Source: Bradyrhizobium sp. SSBR45G
GTDB taxonomy: Bacteria; Pseudomonadota; Alphaproteobacteria; Rhizobiales; Xanthobacteraceae
Length of the DNA stretch: 36,592 nt
Assembly: GCF_030159255.1 (NCBI RefSeq)
Contig: NZ_BSCT01000056.1
Location: forward strand, 1 to 36,592
Direction: 5' to 3'
Of this stretch, positions 7,164 to 16,600 are shown in pieces. The first letter of the stretch is position 1. Every line of letters begins with the position of its first letter. The notes under the pieces were generated by a model. That model was given only the letters and a program-made list of their open reading frames with translations, did not search any database and was not told the origin of the DNA. The position numbers and the translations under genes are program-made.

Positions 7164-8966
7164 ATGAGCTTCGTCAACCCCGATCCCTTCACCACCCGCC
7201 CCGAGATCGACGGCACCTTCGGTGTCGTCACGTCCACACACTGGATCGCGACCGCCGTCGGCATGGCGATGCTAGAGCGTGGCGGCAACGCCTTCGATGC
7301 CGGCGTCGCGGCGGCCTTCACCTTGCAGGTCGTCGAACCGCATCTGAACGGCCCCGGCGGCGACGTTCCGATCATCGTACACGACGTCAAACGCGGCCGC
7401 ACCGAGGTGATCTGCGGCCAGGGTCCGGCGCCATCGGGCGCCACCATCGCGCACTACAAGCGCGAGGGCCTGGACATGGTGCCCGGCACCGGCCTGCTCG
7501 CCGCCTGCGTGCCCGGCACCTTCGACTCCTGGACGCTGCTGCTGCGCGACTACGGCACGATGCGGCTGCGCGACGTGCTGGAGCCGGCGATCGCTTATGC
7601 GCGCGACGGCTATCCGCTGGTCGAGCGCGTCTCGGCCACGATCCAGACCGTCGAGCAGCTGTTCAAGACGCATTGGCCGACCTCGGCCGCGCTCTATCTG
7701 CCGAATGGCGAGGTGCCGCGGCCCGGCACGCTGTTCACCAATCCAAAGCTGGCAGAGACCTATGCCCGCATCCTGAGAGAAGGCGAGAGCGCGGGCGGGG
7801 ATCGCGACGCGCAGATCGAGCGCGCCCGCAAGGCGTGGTCGCAGGGCTTCGTCGCCGAGGCGATCGACCGCTTCTGCCGGACCCAGGAGGTGATGGACGT
7901 CTCCAGATCGCGCCACAAGGGCGTGCTCACGGCCGACGACATGGCGCGCTGGCAGCCGACCATCGAGGCGCCGCTCACTTATGACTACGGCCGCTACACC
8001 GTGTGCAAGGCCGGCGTCTGGAGCCAGGGGCCGGTGCTGCTGCAGCAACTCGCGCTGCTGAAAGGTTTTGCGCTCGACGGGCTCGATCCGACCGGCCCCG
8101 ATTTCATCCACTGGCAGATCGAAGCCGCCAAGCTCGCCTTTGCCGATCGCGAGGCGTTCTACGGCGATCCCGCGTTCGCCGACATCCCGATCCAGACGCT
8201 GCTGTCCGACGCCTACAATGACGAGCGGCGCAAGCTGATCTCGGAGAAGGCCTCGCTCGAGCTGCGGCCCGGATCGATCGACGGCTTCGGCGCCAAGGTC
8301 GAGCTGCGCCGGGCGGATGGAAACCGCGAGGCGGTCGGCGCGATGGGCTCGGGCGAGCCCACCGTCGGGCGCTTCGGCGAGGTGCGCGGCGACACCGTGC
8401 ATTTCGACATCATCGACCGCGACGGCAACATGATCTCGGCGACGCCCTCCGGCGGCTGGCTACAATCTTCTCCCGTCATCCCTGAGCTCGGCTTCTGCCT
8501 GGGCACGCGCGCGCAGATGTTCTGGCTCGAAGAGGATCACCCCGCGGCGCTGGTGCCCGGCAAGCGGCCGCGCACGACGCTGTCACCGACCATGGCGCTG
8601 CGCGACGGCGAACCCTATGCGGCCTGGGGCTCGCCCGGCGGCGACCAGCAAGACCAGTGGAACACGCAGTTCTTCCTGCGCCACGTCCATGCCGGCATGA
8701 ACCTGCAGGAATCGATCGACGCCCCGGCCTGGCACTCCGAGCATTTCCCGATCTCGTTCTGGCCGCGCACCGCGCGTCCCGGCGTCCTCGTGGTCGAGAA
8801 CCGCGTGCCCCAAGCAACCATCGAGGAGCTGCGCCGCCGCGGCCACGTCGTCGAGGTCGGGCCGGACTGGTCGGAGGGCCGTCTCACCGCGGCCTCGCGT
8901 GTCGGCGGCCGCCGCAGGGCCGCAGCCAATCCACGGGGCATGCAGGGCTACGCCGCCGGACGATGA
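7164..8966 (+). CDS. Gamma-glutamyltranspeptidase-like Ntn hydrolase, probably cytoplasmic
   Basis: This 600-residue member of the GGT family is an Ntn hydrolase that cuts itself to expose a threonine. The predicted site is Thr411 in RGDTVHFDIIDRDGN, giving a large chain of about 410 and a small chain of about 190 residues. Unlike ordinary periplasmic GGTs it has no signal peptide. The residues that hold the glutamyl group in E. coli GGT appear changed. The segment around Arg114 reads GQGPAPSGAT without arginine, the NNQMDDF motif is replaced by LGTRAQMFW, and the Ser-Ser pair is Thr-Thr (RTTLSPT). A related amidase or acylase activity is therefore as likely as glutathione cleavage; oxamate amidohydrolase, for example, is in this family. 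The alignment is by eye. AAGGG precedes the ATG at 7164. DUF1028 follows after 13 bases. Confidence 0.85.
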   Translation: MSFVNPDPFTTRPEIDGTFGVVTSTHWIATAVGMAMLERGGNAFDAGVAAAFTLQVVEPHLNGPGGDVPIIVHDVKRGRTEVICGQGPAPSGATIAHYKREGLDMVPGTGLLAACVPGTFDSWTLLLRDYGTMRLRDVLEPAIAYARDGYPLVERVSATIQTVEQLFKTHWPTSAALYLPNGEVPRPGTLFTNPKLAETYARILREGESAGGDRDAQIERARKAWSQGFVAEAIDRFCRTQEVMDVSRSRHKGVLTADDMARWQPTIEAPLTYDYGRYTVCKAGVWSQGPVLLQQLALLKGFALDGLDPTGPDFIHWQIEAAKLAFADREAFYGDPAFADIPIQTLLSDAYNDERRKLISEKASLELRPGSIDGFGAKVELRRADGNREAVGAMGSGEPTVGRFGEVRGDTVHFDIIDRDGNMISATPSGGWLQSSPVIPELGFCLGTRAQMFWLEEDHPAALVPGKRPRTTLSPTMALRDGEPYAAWGSPGGDQQDQWNTQFFLRHVHAGMNLQESIDAPAWHSEHFPISFWPRTARPGVLVVENRVPQATIEELRRRGHVVEVGPDWSEGRLTAASRVGGRRRAAANPRGMQGYAAGR

Positions 8967-8979
8967 CAGCGAGACGCCG

Positions 8980-9687
8980 ATGACCTGGTCGATCATTGCC
9001 AAGGACGACAGCGGCCGGATCGGCATCGCCGTCGCGACACGCTTCTTCGCGGTGGGCGCCCGCGTGCCGTTCATCGTCGCAGGGCGCGGCGGCATCGCGA
9101 CCCAGGCGCTGGTCAATCCCTATTATGGCATCGACGGCGCGACGCTGCTGCGCGATGGCCGGCATCCCCTGGAGATTGTGGAGCTGCTCACGGCCGCCGA
9201 TCCCGGCCGCGAGAGCCGCCAGCTCCACATCCTCGATCGCAACGGCCAGATCGCGGCGCATACCGGCCGCGACTGCATCGACTGGTGCGGCCATCTCCAG
9301 GGCGACGGCTTCTCGATCGCCGGCAACATGCTGGCCGGCCCGCAGGTGCTGGACGAGACCGCCAAGGCCTATCTGGCCAGCGGCCGGCTGCCCTTCGCGC
9401 AGCGCCTGATCGCGGCGATGAAGGCCGGCGAGGCCGCAGGCGGCGACAAGCGCGGCAAGCAATCAGCCGCCCTGCTCATCCGCGGCCAGGAGGAATGGTC
9501 GGATCTCGATCTGCGCGTCGATGATCACCCCGATCCGCTCGCCGAGCTCGAACGCCTGGAAAACGTCAGCCGCAAGCATTGGGCCGTGTTCCGGCAGTTC
9601 ATGCCGACGCGCGACAATCCGACCGGGATCACCGATCGCGCGACCATCGACGCCGGCATCGCCGCTGCGCTCAAGAACCAGACATGA
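8980..9687 (+). CDS. DUF1028 family protein, putative Ntn-type hydrolase
   Basis: This 235-residue protein matches DUF1028 throughout: MTWSIIAKDDSGRIGIAVAT at the start, then FFAVGARVPF, GGIATQALVNPYYG, AHTGRDCIDWCGH and FSIAGNMLAG. It has no signal peptide. From memory the family has an Ntn-hydrolase-like fold. If so, Thr2, exposed when Met1 is removed, would be the natural nucleophile (inference). The start at 8980 is chosen because the family begins here; upstream sequence in the same frame overlaps the end of the transpeptidase-like gene. The 13-base spacing implies one transcript with that gene. Homologues often lie beside peptide transporters, so a role in processing imported peptides or amides is likely but unproven. 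Confidence 0.85.
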   Translation: MTWSIIAKDDSGRIGIAVATRFFAVGARVPFIVAGRGGIATQALVNPYYGIDGATLLRDGRHPLEIVELLTAADPGRESRQLHILDRNGQIAAHTGRDCIDWCGHLQGDGFSIAGNMLAGPQVLDETAKAYLASGRLPFAQRLIAAMKAGEAAGGDKRGKQSAALLIRGQEEWSDLDLRVDDHPDPLAELERLENVSRKHWAVFRQFMPTRDNPTGITDRATIDAGIAAALKNQT

Positions 9688-9769
9688 CCGGCCGGAAGGA
9701 CTTGATGTCATCGGGGTTGGTATGAACAGGGCAACACCACAAGCTGCATTCGCGCGTAGGGGACATCTG

Positions 9770-11284
9770 ATGACGAGAAACTGGTGCTTGGCCGCGCTCG
9801 CGGCCGTTGTCATGGCCGGTGTCGGGCCAACCGCGCAGGCGCAGACCACATTGCGCATCGGGCTCGCCGAGGATGCCGACATCCTCGATCCGACCATGGC
9901 GCGGACCTATGTCGGCCGCATCGTGTTCGCCGCGGTCTGCGACAAGCTGTTCGACATCGACGACAAGCTCAACATCGTGCCGCAGCTCGCGCTGTCGCAC
10001 GAGACCTCCGCCGACGGCAAGGAGGTCACGATCAAGCTGCGGCCCGGCGTGAAGTTTCATGACGGCGAGCCGTTCGACGCAGAGGCCGCGAAGTTCTCGC
10101 TCGACCGCCATCTCACCACACCCGGCTCGTTCCGCAAGCCGGAGATCGCCTCGCTCGATCATGTCGACGTGGTCGATCCCCTGACCATCAAGCTGGTGCT
10201 GAAGACGCCGTTCTCGCCGCTGCTCGCCCAGCTCACCGACCGTGCCGGCATGATGGTGTCGCCGAAGGCGGCCAAGGAGGCCGGCGACAAGTTCGGCCTG
10301 CGCCCGGTCTGCGCCGGTCCCTACAAATTCGTCGAGCGCGTCCAGCAGGACAAGATCGTGTTCGAGAAGTTCGCGGACTATTGGAACAAGGATAACGTCT
10401 TCATCGACAAAATCGTCTATCAGCCGATCGTCGACGCCACGGTGCGGCTGGCAAACCTCAAGTCCGGCAGCCTCGACATGATCGAGCGGCTGCTCGCCAC
10501 CGACATCAAGGATGTCACCGGCGACAAGCGGCTGAAGCTTGCGACCGCGACCAGCCTCGGCTATCGCAGCATCACGCTCAACATCGGCAAGGACAAGACC
10601 AAGGGCCCGCTGAGCCAGTCGGCCAAGGTTCGGCAGGCGCTGGAGTTGTCGATCGACCGCGAAGCGCTCAACCAGGTGATCTTCAACGGCGAGTTCAAGC
10701 CGGGCAATCAGTGGGTCAATCCGGACAATCCGTACTACCAGGCCGCGTTCCCGATCCGCGGCCGCGACGTCGAGAAGGCCAAGGCGCTGCTGAAGGAGGC
10801 CGGCGTGACGCCGCCGGTCGCGGTCGACTTCATGGTGCCGAAGGAGAGCGAGAGCGAGGCTGCGGCCCAGGTGCTGCAGGCGATGGCGGCGGAGGCCGGC
10901 TTCGATCTGAAGATCCGCATCACCGAATTCGCGACGTCGCTGAAGCAGGCCGAGGCCGGCGAATACCAGGCCTATATGCTGGAATGGAGCGGCCGCAGCG
11001 ATCCCGACGGCAACACGTTCAACCACCTGCATTCCGGCGCGGCGCTGAACTACAGCGCCTGGAGCAATGCCGCCGCCGACAAGGCGCTGGAGGACGCGCG
11101 GCTCGTCACCGACCAGGCCAAGCGCAAGGCGATCTACGAGACGCTGGCGCGCGAGGTGCAGGCCGACGAGCCGATCCTCTACCTCTATCACCGCAAATAT
11201 TTATTCGCGCAGACCACGAAGCTCGAAGGCTTCAAGCCGATGCCGGACGGCCTGCTGCGCGTCGTCGGACTGAAGCTGAAGTGA
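9770..11284 (+). CDS. ABC transporter substrate-binding protein 2, peptide/dipeptide family (SBP_bac_5)
   Basis: This 504-residue periplasmic binding protein has a signal peptide at 1-24 (MTRNWCLAALAAVVMAG, cut after TAQA). The mature part starts QTTLRIGLAEDADILDPT and contains the family motif VKFHDGEPFDAEAAKFSLDR. It is clearly a different lineage from binding protein 1, to judge by its N-terminus, fewer cysteines and shorter length. AGGGGA precedes the ATG at 9770. A second in-frame ATG at 9722 would put 16 residues before the signal peptide and is less likely. It follows DUF1028 by 82 bases and precedes permease B2 by a repeat-filled gap of 265 bases. Confidence 0.92.
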   Translation: MTRNWCLAALAAVVMAGVGPTAQAQTTLRIGLAEDADILDPTMARTYVGRIVFAAVCDKLFDIDDKLNIVPQLALSHETSADGKEVTIKLRPGVKFHDGEPFDAEAAKFSLDRHLTTPGSFRKPEIASLDHVDVVDPLTIKLVLKTPFSPLLAQLTDRAGMMVSPKAAKEAGDKFGLRPVCAGPYKFVERVQQDKIVFEKFADYWNKDNVFIDKIVYQPIVDATVRLANLKSGSLDMIERLLATDIKDVTGDKRLKLATATSLGYRSITLNIGKDKTKGPLSQSAKVRQALELSIDREALNQVIFNGEFKPGNQWVNPDNPYYQAAFPIRGRDVEKAKALLKEAGVTPPVAVDFMVPKESESEAAAQVLQAMAAEAGFDLKIRITEFATSLKQAEAGEYQAYMLEWSGRSDPDGNTFNHLHSGAALNYSAWSNAAADKALEDARLVTDQAKRKAIYETLAREVQADEPILYLYHRKYLFAQTTKLEGFKPMPDGLLRVVGLKLK

Positions 11285-11320
11285 GCCTCTCACATAAGCC
11301 AGTGCCCGCGCCCCGCGCTG

Positions 11321-11370
11321 ACTCCGCTCCCTCCCCCCTTGTGCGGGAGAGCTGGGGAGAGGAGTGCTAC
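11321..11370. repeat. Pyrimidine/purine-rich intergenic repeat
   Basis: CTCCCTCCCCCCTTGTGCGG is followed by GAGAGCTGGGGAGAGG, giving imperfect self-complementarity. It resembles the element at 20271-20297 and is of a kind widespread in Bradyrhizobium. Confidence 0.55.
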
Positions 11371-11440
11371 GCACGACGATTTCGCTTGCATGAAAAGATG
11401 CAGAGCCGTCGCGACGAACAAGCATGGCAATTAGTTACTC

Positions 11441-11526
11441 CGTCATGCCCGGGCTCGTCCCGGGCATCCACGTCGTTCGGCACGCTGAGAACGACGTGGA
11501 TGGCCGGGACAAGCCCGGCCATGACG
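11441..11526. repeat. Palindromic intergenic repeat, CGTCATGCCCGGG family
   Basis: CGTCATGCCCGGGCTCGTCC with CATCCACGTCGTTC forms the left arm; GAACGACGTGGATGGCCGGG with CCGGCCATGACG forms the right. The arms pair almost completely. Reading through it in frame with permease B2 gives a false N-terminal extension (MPGLVPGIHV..., GRDKPGHDD), a common annotation error around this repeat. Confidence 0.85.
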
Positions 11527-11549
11527 ACCTGGAGGCAGTTGAGCGTACC

Positions 11550-12491
11550 ATGCTGACCTTCCTCGCCCGCCGCCTCGCTCAGATCATCCCGACCTTGATC
11601 TTCGTCTCGATCCTCATTTTCTCGCTGCAGCAGCTCTTGCCCGGCGATCCCGCGCTCGTGATGGCCGGCGAGGAGCGTGATCCCGCCGTGATCGAGCAGA
11701 TCCGCAAACAATATCGCCTCGATCAGCCGCTGCCCGTTCAGTACGGCTACTGGATCACGGGCGTACTGAGGGGCGATTTCGGCGAGTCGCTGCGCATCAA
11801 GATGCCGGTGCGCGACCTCATCCTGCAGAAGCTGCCGGTGACGCTGCAGCTCGCCTCGATGGCGATCGTGATCGCGTTCCTGATCGGCATTCCCGCCGGC
11901 ATCGTCTCCGCCGTGAAGCGCGGCACCGCCTGGGACTATGCCGCCAACCTGTTCGCGCTGTGGGGCATCTCGACGCCGAACTTCTGGCTCGGCATCATGC
12001 TGATCTTCGTGTTCTCGATCCAGCTCGGCTGGCTGCCTGCCTCGGGCTATGTTTTGCTCGCCGAGGACTGGCGCGCGAGCCTCGCCGCCACCATCATGCC
12101 GGCCTTCGTGCTCGGCAACGCGATCGCCGCGATCCTGATGCGCCACACCCGCAGCGCGATGCTGCAGGTGCTGAGCAGCGACTACATCCGCACCGCGCGG
12201 GCCAAGGGCATCTCGGAGCGCCAGGTCATCCTCGGCCACGCGCTGCGCAATGCCCTGACGCCGGTCATCACGCTGGGCGCACTCGAGCTCGGCACACTGT
12301 TGTCCGGCGCGGTGCTGACCGAGCAGATCTTCTCCATTCCCGGCTTCGGCAAGCTGATCGTCGATGCCGTATTCAACCGCGACTACGCGGTGGTGCAGGG
12401 CGTCGTGCTGGTCACCGCCACCATCTACATCATGCTCAATCTGGTTGCCGATCTCGCTTATGTCCTCGTCAATCCCCGTCTGAGGAGCTGA
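11550..12491 (+). CDS. ABC transporter permease B2 (DppB/OppB family)
   Basis: This 313-residue inner-membrane permease begins MLTFLARRLAQIIPTLIFVS and has six predicted helices. The EAA loop is DYIRTARAKGISERQ followed by GHALRNALTPV. The start at 11550 gives the standard DppB N-terminus; the open frame upstream is only translated repeat. A GGAGG lies 14 bases before the ATG, rather far. Its stop is one base before the start of permease C2. No ATPase gene accompanies this pair within the window. Confidence 0.9.
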   Translation: MLTFLARRLAQIIPTLIFVSILIFSLQQLLPGDPALVMAGEERDPAVIEQIRKQYRLDQPLPVQYGYWITGVLRGDFGESLRIKMPVRDLILQKLPVTLQLASMAIVIAFLIGIPAGIVSAVKRGTAWDYAANLFALWGISTPNFWLGIMLIFVFSIQLGWLPASGYVLLAEDWRASLAATIMPAFVLGNAIAAILMRHTRSAMLQVLSSDYIRTARAKGISERQVILGHALRNALTPVITLGALELGTLLSGAVLTEQIFSIPGFGKLIVDAVFNRDYAVVQGVVLVTATIYIMLNLVADLAYVLVNPRLRS

Positions 12492-12492
12492 C

Positions 12493-13386
12493 ATGGCCGA
12501 GACGATCCTGTCAGCTCCGCCCGGCACCCGCGCCCTCGCCCCGCTCGAACGGCCGATGCAGCGCACCTTGCGCCGCCTCGTCAAGCGCCGGGGGGCCATG
12601 GTCGGGCTCGGCCTGATCACGGCGTTCGTCCTGCTCGCCATATCAGCGCCGCTGGTGGCGCCCTACGATCCCATCAAGACGAGTTGGGCCCTGGTCCGCA
12701 AGGCCCCGTCGGCGGCGCACTGGTTCGGCACCGATGACCTCGGCCGCGACGTGCTGGCCCGCGTGATCTACGGCGCGCGCGCCTCGCTGCTGGCCGGCGC
12801 CATCTCGGTCATCATCGCGCTGTCGATCGGCGTGCCCATCGGCATGCTCGCTGGCTATCGCGGCGGCTTCATCGATGCCCTGATCAGCCGCATCACCGAT
12901 GCGATGCTCGCCTGCCCGTTCCTGATCCTGGCGATTGCGCTCGCCGCGTTCCTGGGCCCGAGCCTCGGCAACGCCATGATCGCGATCGGAGTCTCGGCGA
13001 CGCCGATCTTCGTCCGATTGACCCGCGGCGAGGTGATGAGCGTCAAGGTCGAGGAGTATGTCGAGGCCGCCCGCAGCCTCGGCGACACCGACCTGCAGAT
13101 TGCGGTCAGGCACATCCTGCCCAACATCATGCCGGCGCTGCTGGTGCAGGCGACCCTGTCAGTCGCCGCCGCCATCATCGCCGAGGCCGCGCTGTCGTTC
13201 TTAGGATTGGGCCAGCAGCCGCCGGCGCCGTCCTGGGGCAGCATGCTCAACGCCGCCCAGCGCTTCCTCACCCATGCGCCGTGGATGGCGATCTGGCCGG
13301 GGCTTGCGATCTTCCTGGTCGTACTGTCGTTCAACCTGCTCGGCGACGGCCTGCGCGACGCGCTCGACCCGCAGCAGGAGGAGTGA
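12493..13386 (+). CDS. ABC transporter permease C2 (DppC/OppC family)
   Basis: This 297-residue permease has the DppC motif HWFGTDDLGRDVLARVIYGA at about residues 76-95, six helices and the EAA loop VEEYVEAARSLGD followed by RHILPNIMPA. GAGGAG inside the end of B2 sits five bases before the ATG, so the two are tightly coupled. It is the last gene of the peptide-transport region; repeats follow, then the convergent RND operon. Confidence 0.9.
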   Translation: MAETILSAPPGTRALAPLERPMQRTLRRLVKRRGAMVGLGLITAFVLLAISAPLVAPYDPIKTSWALVRKAPSAAHWFGTDDLGRDVLARVIYGARASLLAGAISVIIALSIGVPIGMLAGYRGGFIDALISRITDAMLACPFLILAIALAAFLGPSLGNAMIAIGVSATPIFVRLTRGEVMSVKVEEYVEAARSLGDTDLQIAVRHILPNIMPALLVQATLSVAAAIIAEAALSFLGLGQQPPAPSWGSMLNAAQRFLTHAPWMAIWPGLAIFLVVLSFNLLGDGLRDALDPQQEE

Positions 13387-13438
13387 GGCGTTTCGCGTCG
13401 GAGGTCCGGCGCAGGACCACTGCCGGCGCGTCATCCTC

Positions 13439-13569
13439 CGCTGTCGTCCCGGCCTCGAGCCGGGACCCATAACCACAGGCCGGGGTTTGAGGCACGCGCG
13501 GAGTGACCGTCTCGCGCAACAACGACCGCCGGTGGCTATGGGTCCCGGCGTTCGTCGGGACGACAGCGG
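13439..13569. repeat. Long imperfect palindromic repeat
   Basis: CCGCTGTCGTCCCGGC on the left mirrors the GTCGGGACGACAGCGG end on the right across about 130 bases. Each arm contains the core ACCCA / GGGTCCCGGCGTTCG also seen at both ends of the window. An inner hairpin GTCCCGGCCTCGAGCCGGGAC is present on the left. It lies between the converging peptide-transport and RND operons. Confidence 0.75.
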
Positions 13570-13597
13570 GGGGCATTGTGAGACAGTCCGAAACAAA

Positions 13598-13623
13598 ACG
13601 GCGGCTGCCTAGGCAGCCGCCGT
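13598..13623 (-). terminator. Rho-independent terminator of the RND operon
   Basis: ACGGCGGCTGCCT and AGGCAGCCGCCGT form a perfect 26-base palindrome. Read on the minus strand it starts 25 bases after the RND stop and is followed by TTTTGTTT. It may also slow transcripts coming from the plus-strand operon. Confidence 0.85.
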
Positions 13624-13648
13624 TGATCGCTTCAAAGCACCCGGGTCG

Positions 13649-16600
13649 TCACGACGCCTTCAGCACGGGCTCCGGCTCGGCGTCGAACTGGGCGATCTCC
13701 CGAGCCCGCTTGGACTTGGCGGCGGCCTGGTGGTCGGTGGCGATGACGGTGTAGACGGCGGGCAGCACGAACAGCGTGAACAGCGTGCCGATCGACATGC
13801 CGGCGACGACGACGAGGCCGATCGAGAAGCGGCTGGCCGCGCCGGCGCCGGTTGCGGTCAAGAGCGGGATCAGGCCGGTGACCATCGCTGCCGTCGTCAT
13901 CAGGATCGGCCGCAGGCGGATGCGCGCGGAGGTCTCGATGGCCCGGCGGCGGTCGAGCCCTTCGCTGAGCTGCAGCTCGTTGGCGAACTCCACCATCAGG
14001 ATGCCGTGCTTGGTGATCAGGCCGACCAAGGTCAGCAGGCCAACCTGGGTGTAGATGTTCATGGTCGCGAGGCCGAAGAACAGCGGGATCAGCGCGCCGA
14101 CGATCGCCATGGGCACGCTGATCATGATGACCAGGGGATCCCTGAGGCTCTCGAACTGCGCCGCCAGCACCAGGAAGATGATGATCAGCGCGAAGCCGAA
14201 GGTGATGGCGAGCTGATTGCCCTCCTGCACATACTGGCGAGCGTCGGCGAGATAATCGTGGCTGAAGCCGGACGGCAGGTTCTTGGCTTCCTTTTCCAGG
14301 AAATCGACCGCCTGTCCGACCGTGACGCCCGGCATCGGCACGGCGGAGAAGGTTGCCGAGTTGAGCTGGTTGAAATGCGTCAGCGAGTTCGGGTCGGTCG
14401 CGGTCTCGATGTTGACGACCGTCGACAGCGGCACCTGCTGGCCGGCCGCGGTCGCGACATAGTAGCCGGACAGCGCTTCCGGCGACAGCCGCTTGTCGCG
14501 CGGCACCTGCGGGATCACCTGGTAGGAGCGGCCCTCGAGGTTGAAGCGGTTGATGTAGTTGCCGCCGAGCAGCACGGCCAGCGTGTTGCCGATCGACTGC
14601 ATGGTGATGCCGAGATCGCTCGCCTTGCTGCGGTTGATCCAGACCTTCACCACCGGCTGGTTGAAATCGAGGTCGCTGTCGGAGACGATGAACATGCCGC
14701 TCTTGCGCGCGGCCGCCTTCAGCTTGGCCATCTGCTCGTAGACCGCCTGGAAGCCGTTGGTGGAGCTGATCACCATCTGCACCGGCAGGCCGCCGGGGCC
14801 GCCCGGCAGCGCCGGCAGGTTGAAGGCGAAGGCGTTGATGCCCTCGATCTTCGACAGCTCGGCCTGCACCAGCGGCTTCAGCTTGATCGAGGAGCGCGTG
14901 CGCTCGTCCCAGGGCTTCAGCAGCATGCCGGCGAAGCCGCCCTGCGGGCCGTTGATGCCGTTCAGCACGAAGCGCAGGTCGGTCTCGGGAAACTTCGCGA
15001 ACGCCTTGTCGAGCTTGTCGGTGTAGAAGTTGATGTAGTCGATATTGGCGTATTTCGGCGCCTTGGTCACCGAGAACACGATGCCCTGATCCTCCTCCGG
15101 CGCCAGCTCCTTGGCGGTGTGCATGTAGAGGAAGCCGACGAGGCCGAGGATCGTCAGCGCGAACAGCGCCGTCACCGGCCGGTAGTCGAGCGAGCGGTCG
15201 AGCTGGCGGCCATACCAGCGGGTCATCGCGCCGAACACGCGGTTGACGAGGCGCGCAAAGCGTCCCTCGTCGGCGCTCTTCAGCAGCACCGAGCACATCA
15301 TCGGCGACAGTGTCAGCGCGATGACGCCCGACACGACGACGGAGCCGGCCAGGGTGAAGGCGAACTCGCGGAACAGCGAGCCGGTGAGGCCGCCGAGAAA
15401 GCCGATCGGCGCATACACCGCCGCGAGCGTGATCGTCATCGAGATGACCGGACCGACGATCTCGCGCGCGCCCTGCAATGCGGCCTGGACCGGCGCCTTG
15501 CCCTCCTCCAGATGGCGATGGATGTTCTCGACCACCACGATGGCGTCGTCGACGACGAGGCCGATCGCCAGCACCATGGCCAGCAGGGTCAGCAGATTGA
15601 TGCTGAAGCCCAGCGCCAGCATCATCGTGCAGACGCCGATCAGGGACAGCGGGATCGTCACCACGGGGATGATGACCGAGCGCAGCGAGGCCAGGAACAG
15701 GAAGATCACGACAATGACGATGAGGACGGCCTCGCCGAGCGTATGCTCGACCTCGTCGATCGAGGATTGGATGAACTTGGTGGAGTCGTAGGCCACCTTC
15801 ATCTTCATCGACGGCGGCAGATTGCGCTGCAGATCGGGGAACAGCGCGCGCACGCCCTTGACGATGTTGAGCGGGTTGCCCTGCGGCGTCGCGTCGACGC
15901 CGATGAAGATGGCGCGCTCGCCGTTGAAGGCGACGCTGGCATCGGTGCTCTGCGCCGCGAGCTCGATCGTCGCGATGTCCTCCATCCGGACGAAGCCGCC
16001 GTCCTTGGCCTTGACGATCATCCGCTTGAACTGGTTGACGTCGGTCAGGCCGGTATTGGTCGTGACGTTGGAGACGATGAAATAGCCCTTGGCCTGTCCG
16101 GCGGCGGACTGGAAATTGTTGGCGGCGATGGCGGCCGCGACGTCGGTCGGCGACACGTTGCGGCCGGCCATCTTGTCGGGGTTGAGCCAGATCCGCATCG
16201 CGAAGGTCTGGCCGCCCAGGATGTTGGCGGCGGCGACGCCGTCGACCGTCGACAGCACCGGCTGCACCACGCGCGTGAGATAGTCCGAGATCGCCGAGCC
16301 CGACAGCTCCTCGCTGGAGAAGCCGAGATACATCACCGAGGTCGTCTGGCCCGTGGTCTTGGTGACGATCGGGTCGTTGGACTCCTTCGGGATCAGATAA
16401 CGGACGGAGTTGACCTTGGCGAGCACCTCGGTGAGCGCCTGGTTCGGATCGAAGTTGAGCTTGACGAAGACCTGGATCGTGCTGGTGCCCTGCACCGAGG
16501 ACGAGGTGATGTAGTCGACGCCCTCGGCGGACGCGACCGCCTGCTCCAGCGGCGTCGTGATGAAGCCCTGGATCAGGTCGGCGGAGGCGCCGGGATAGAC

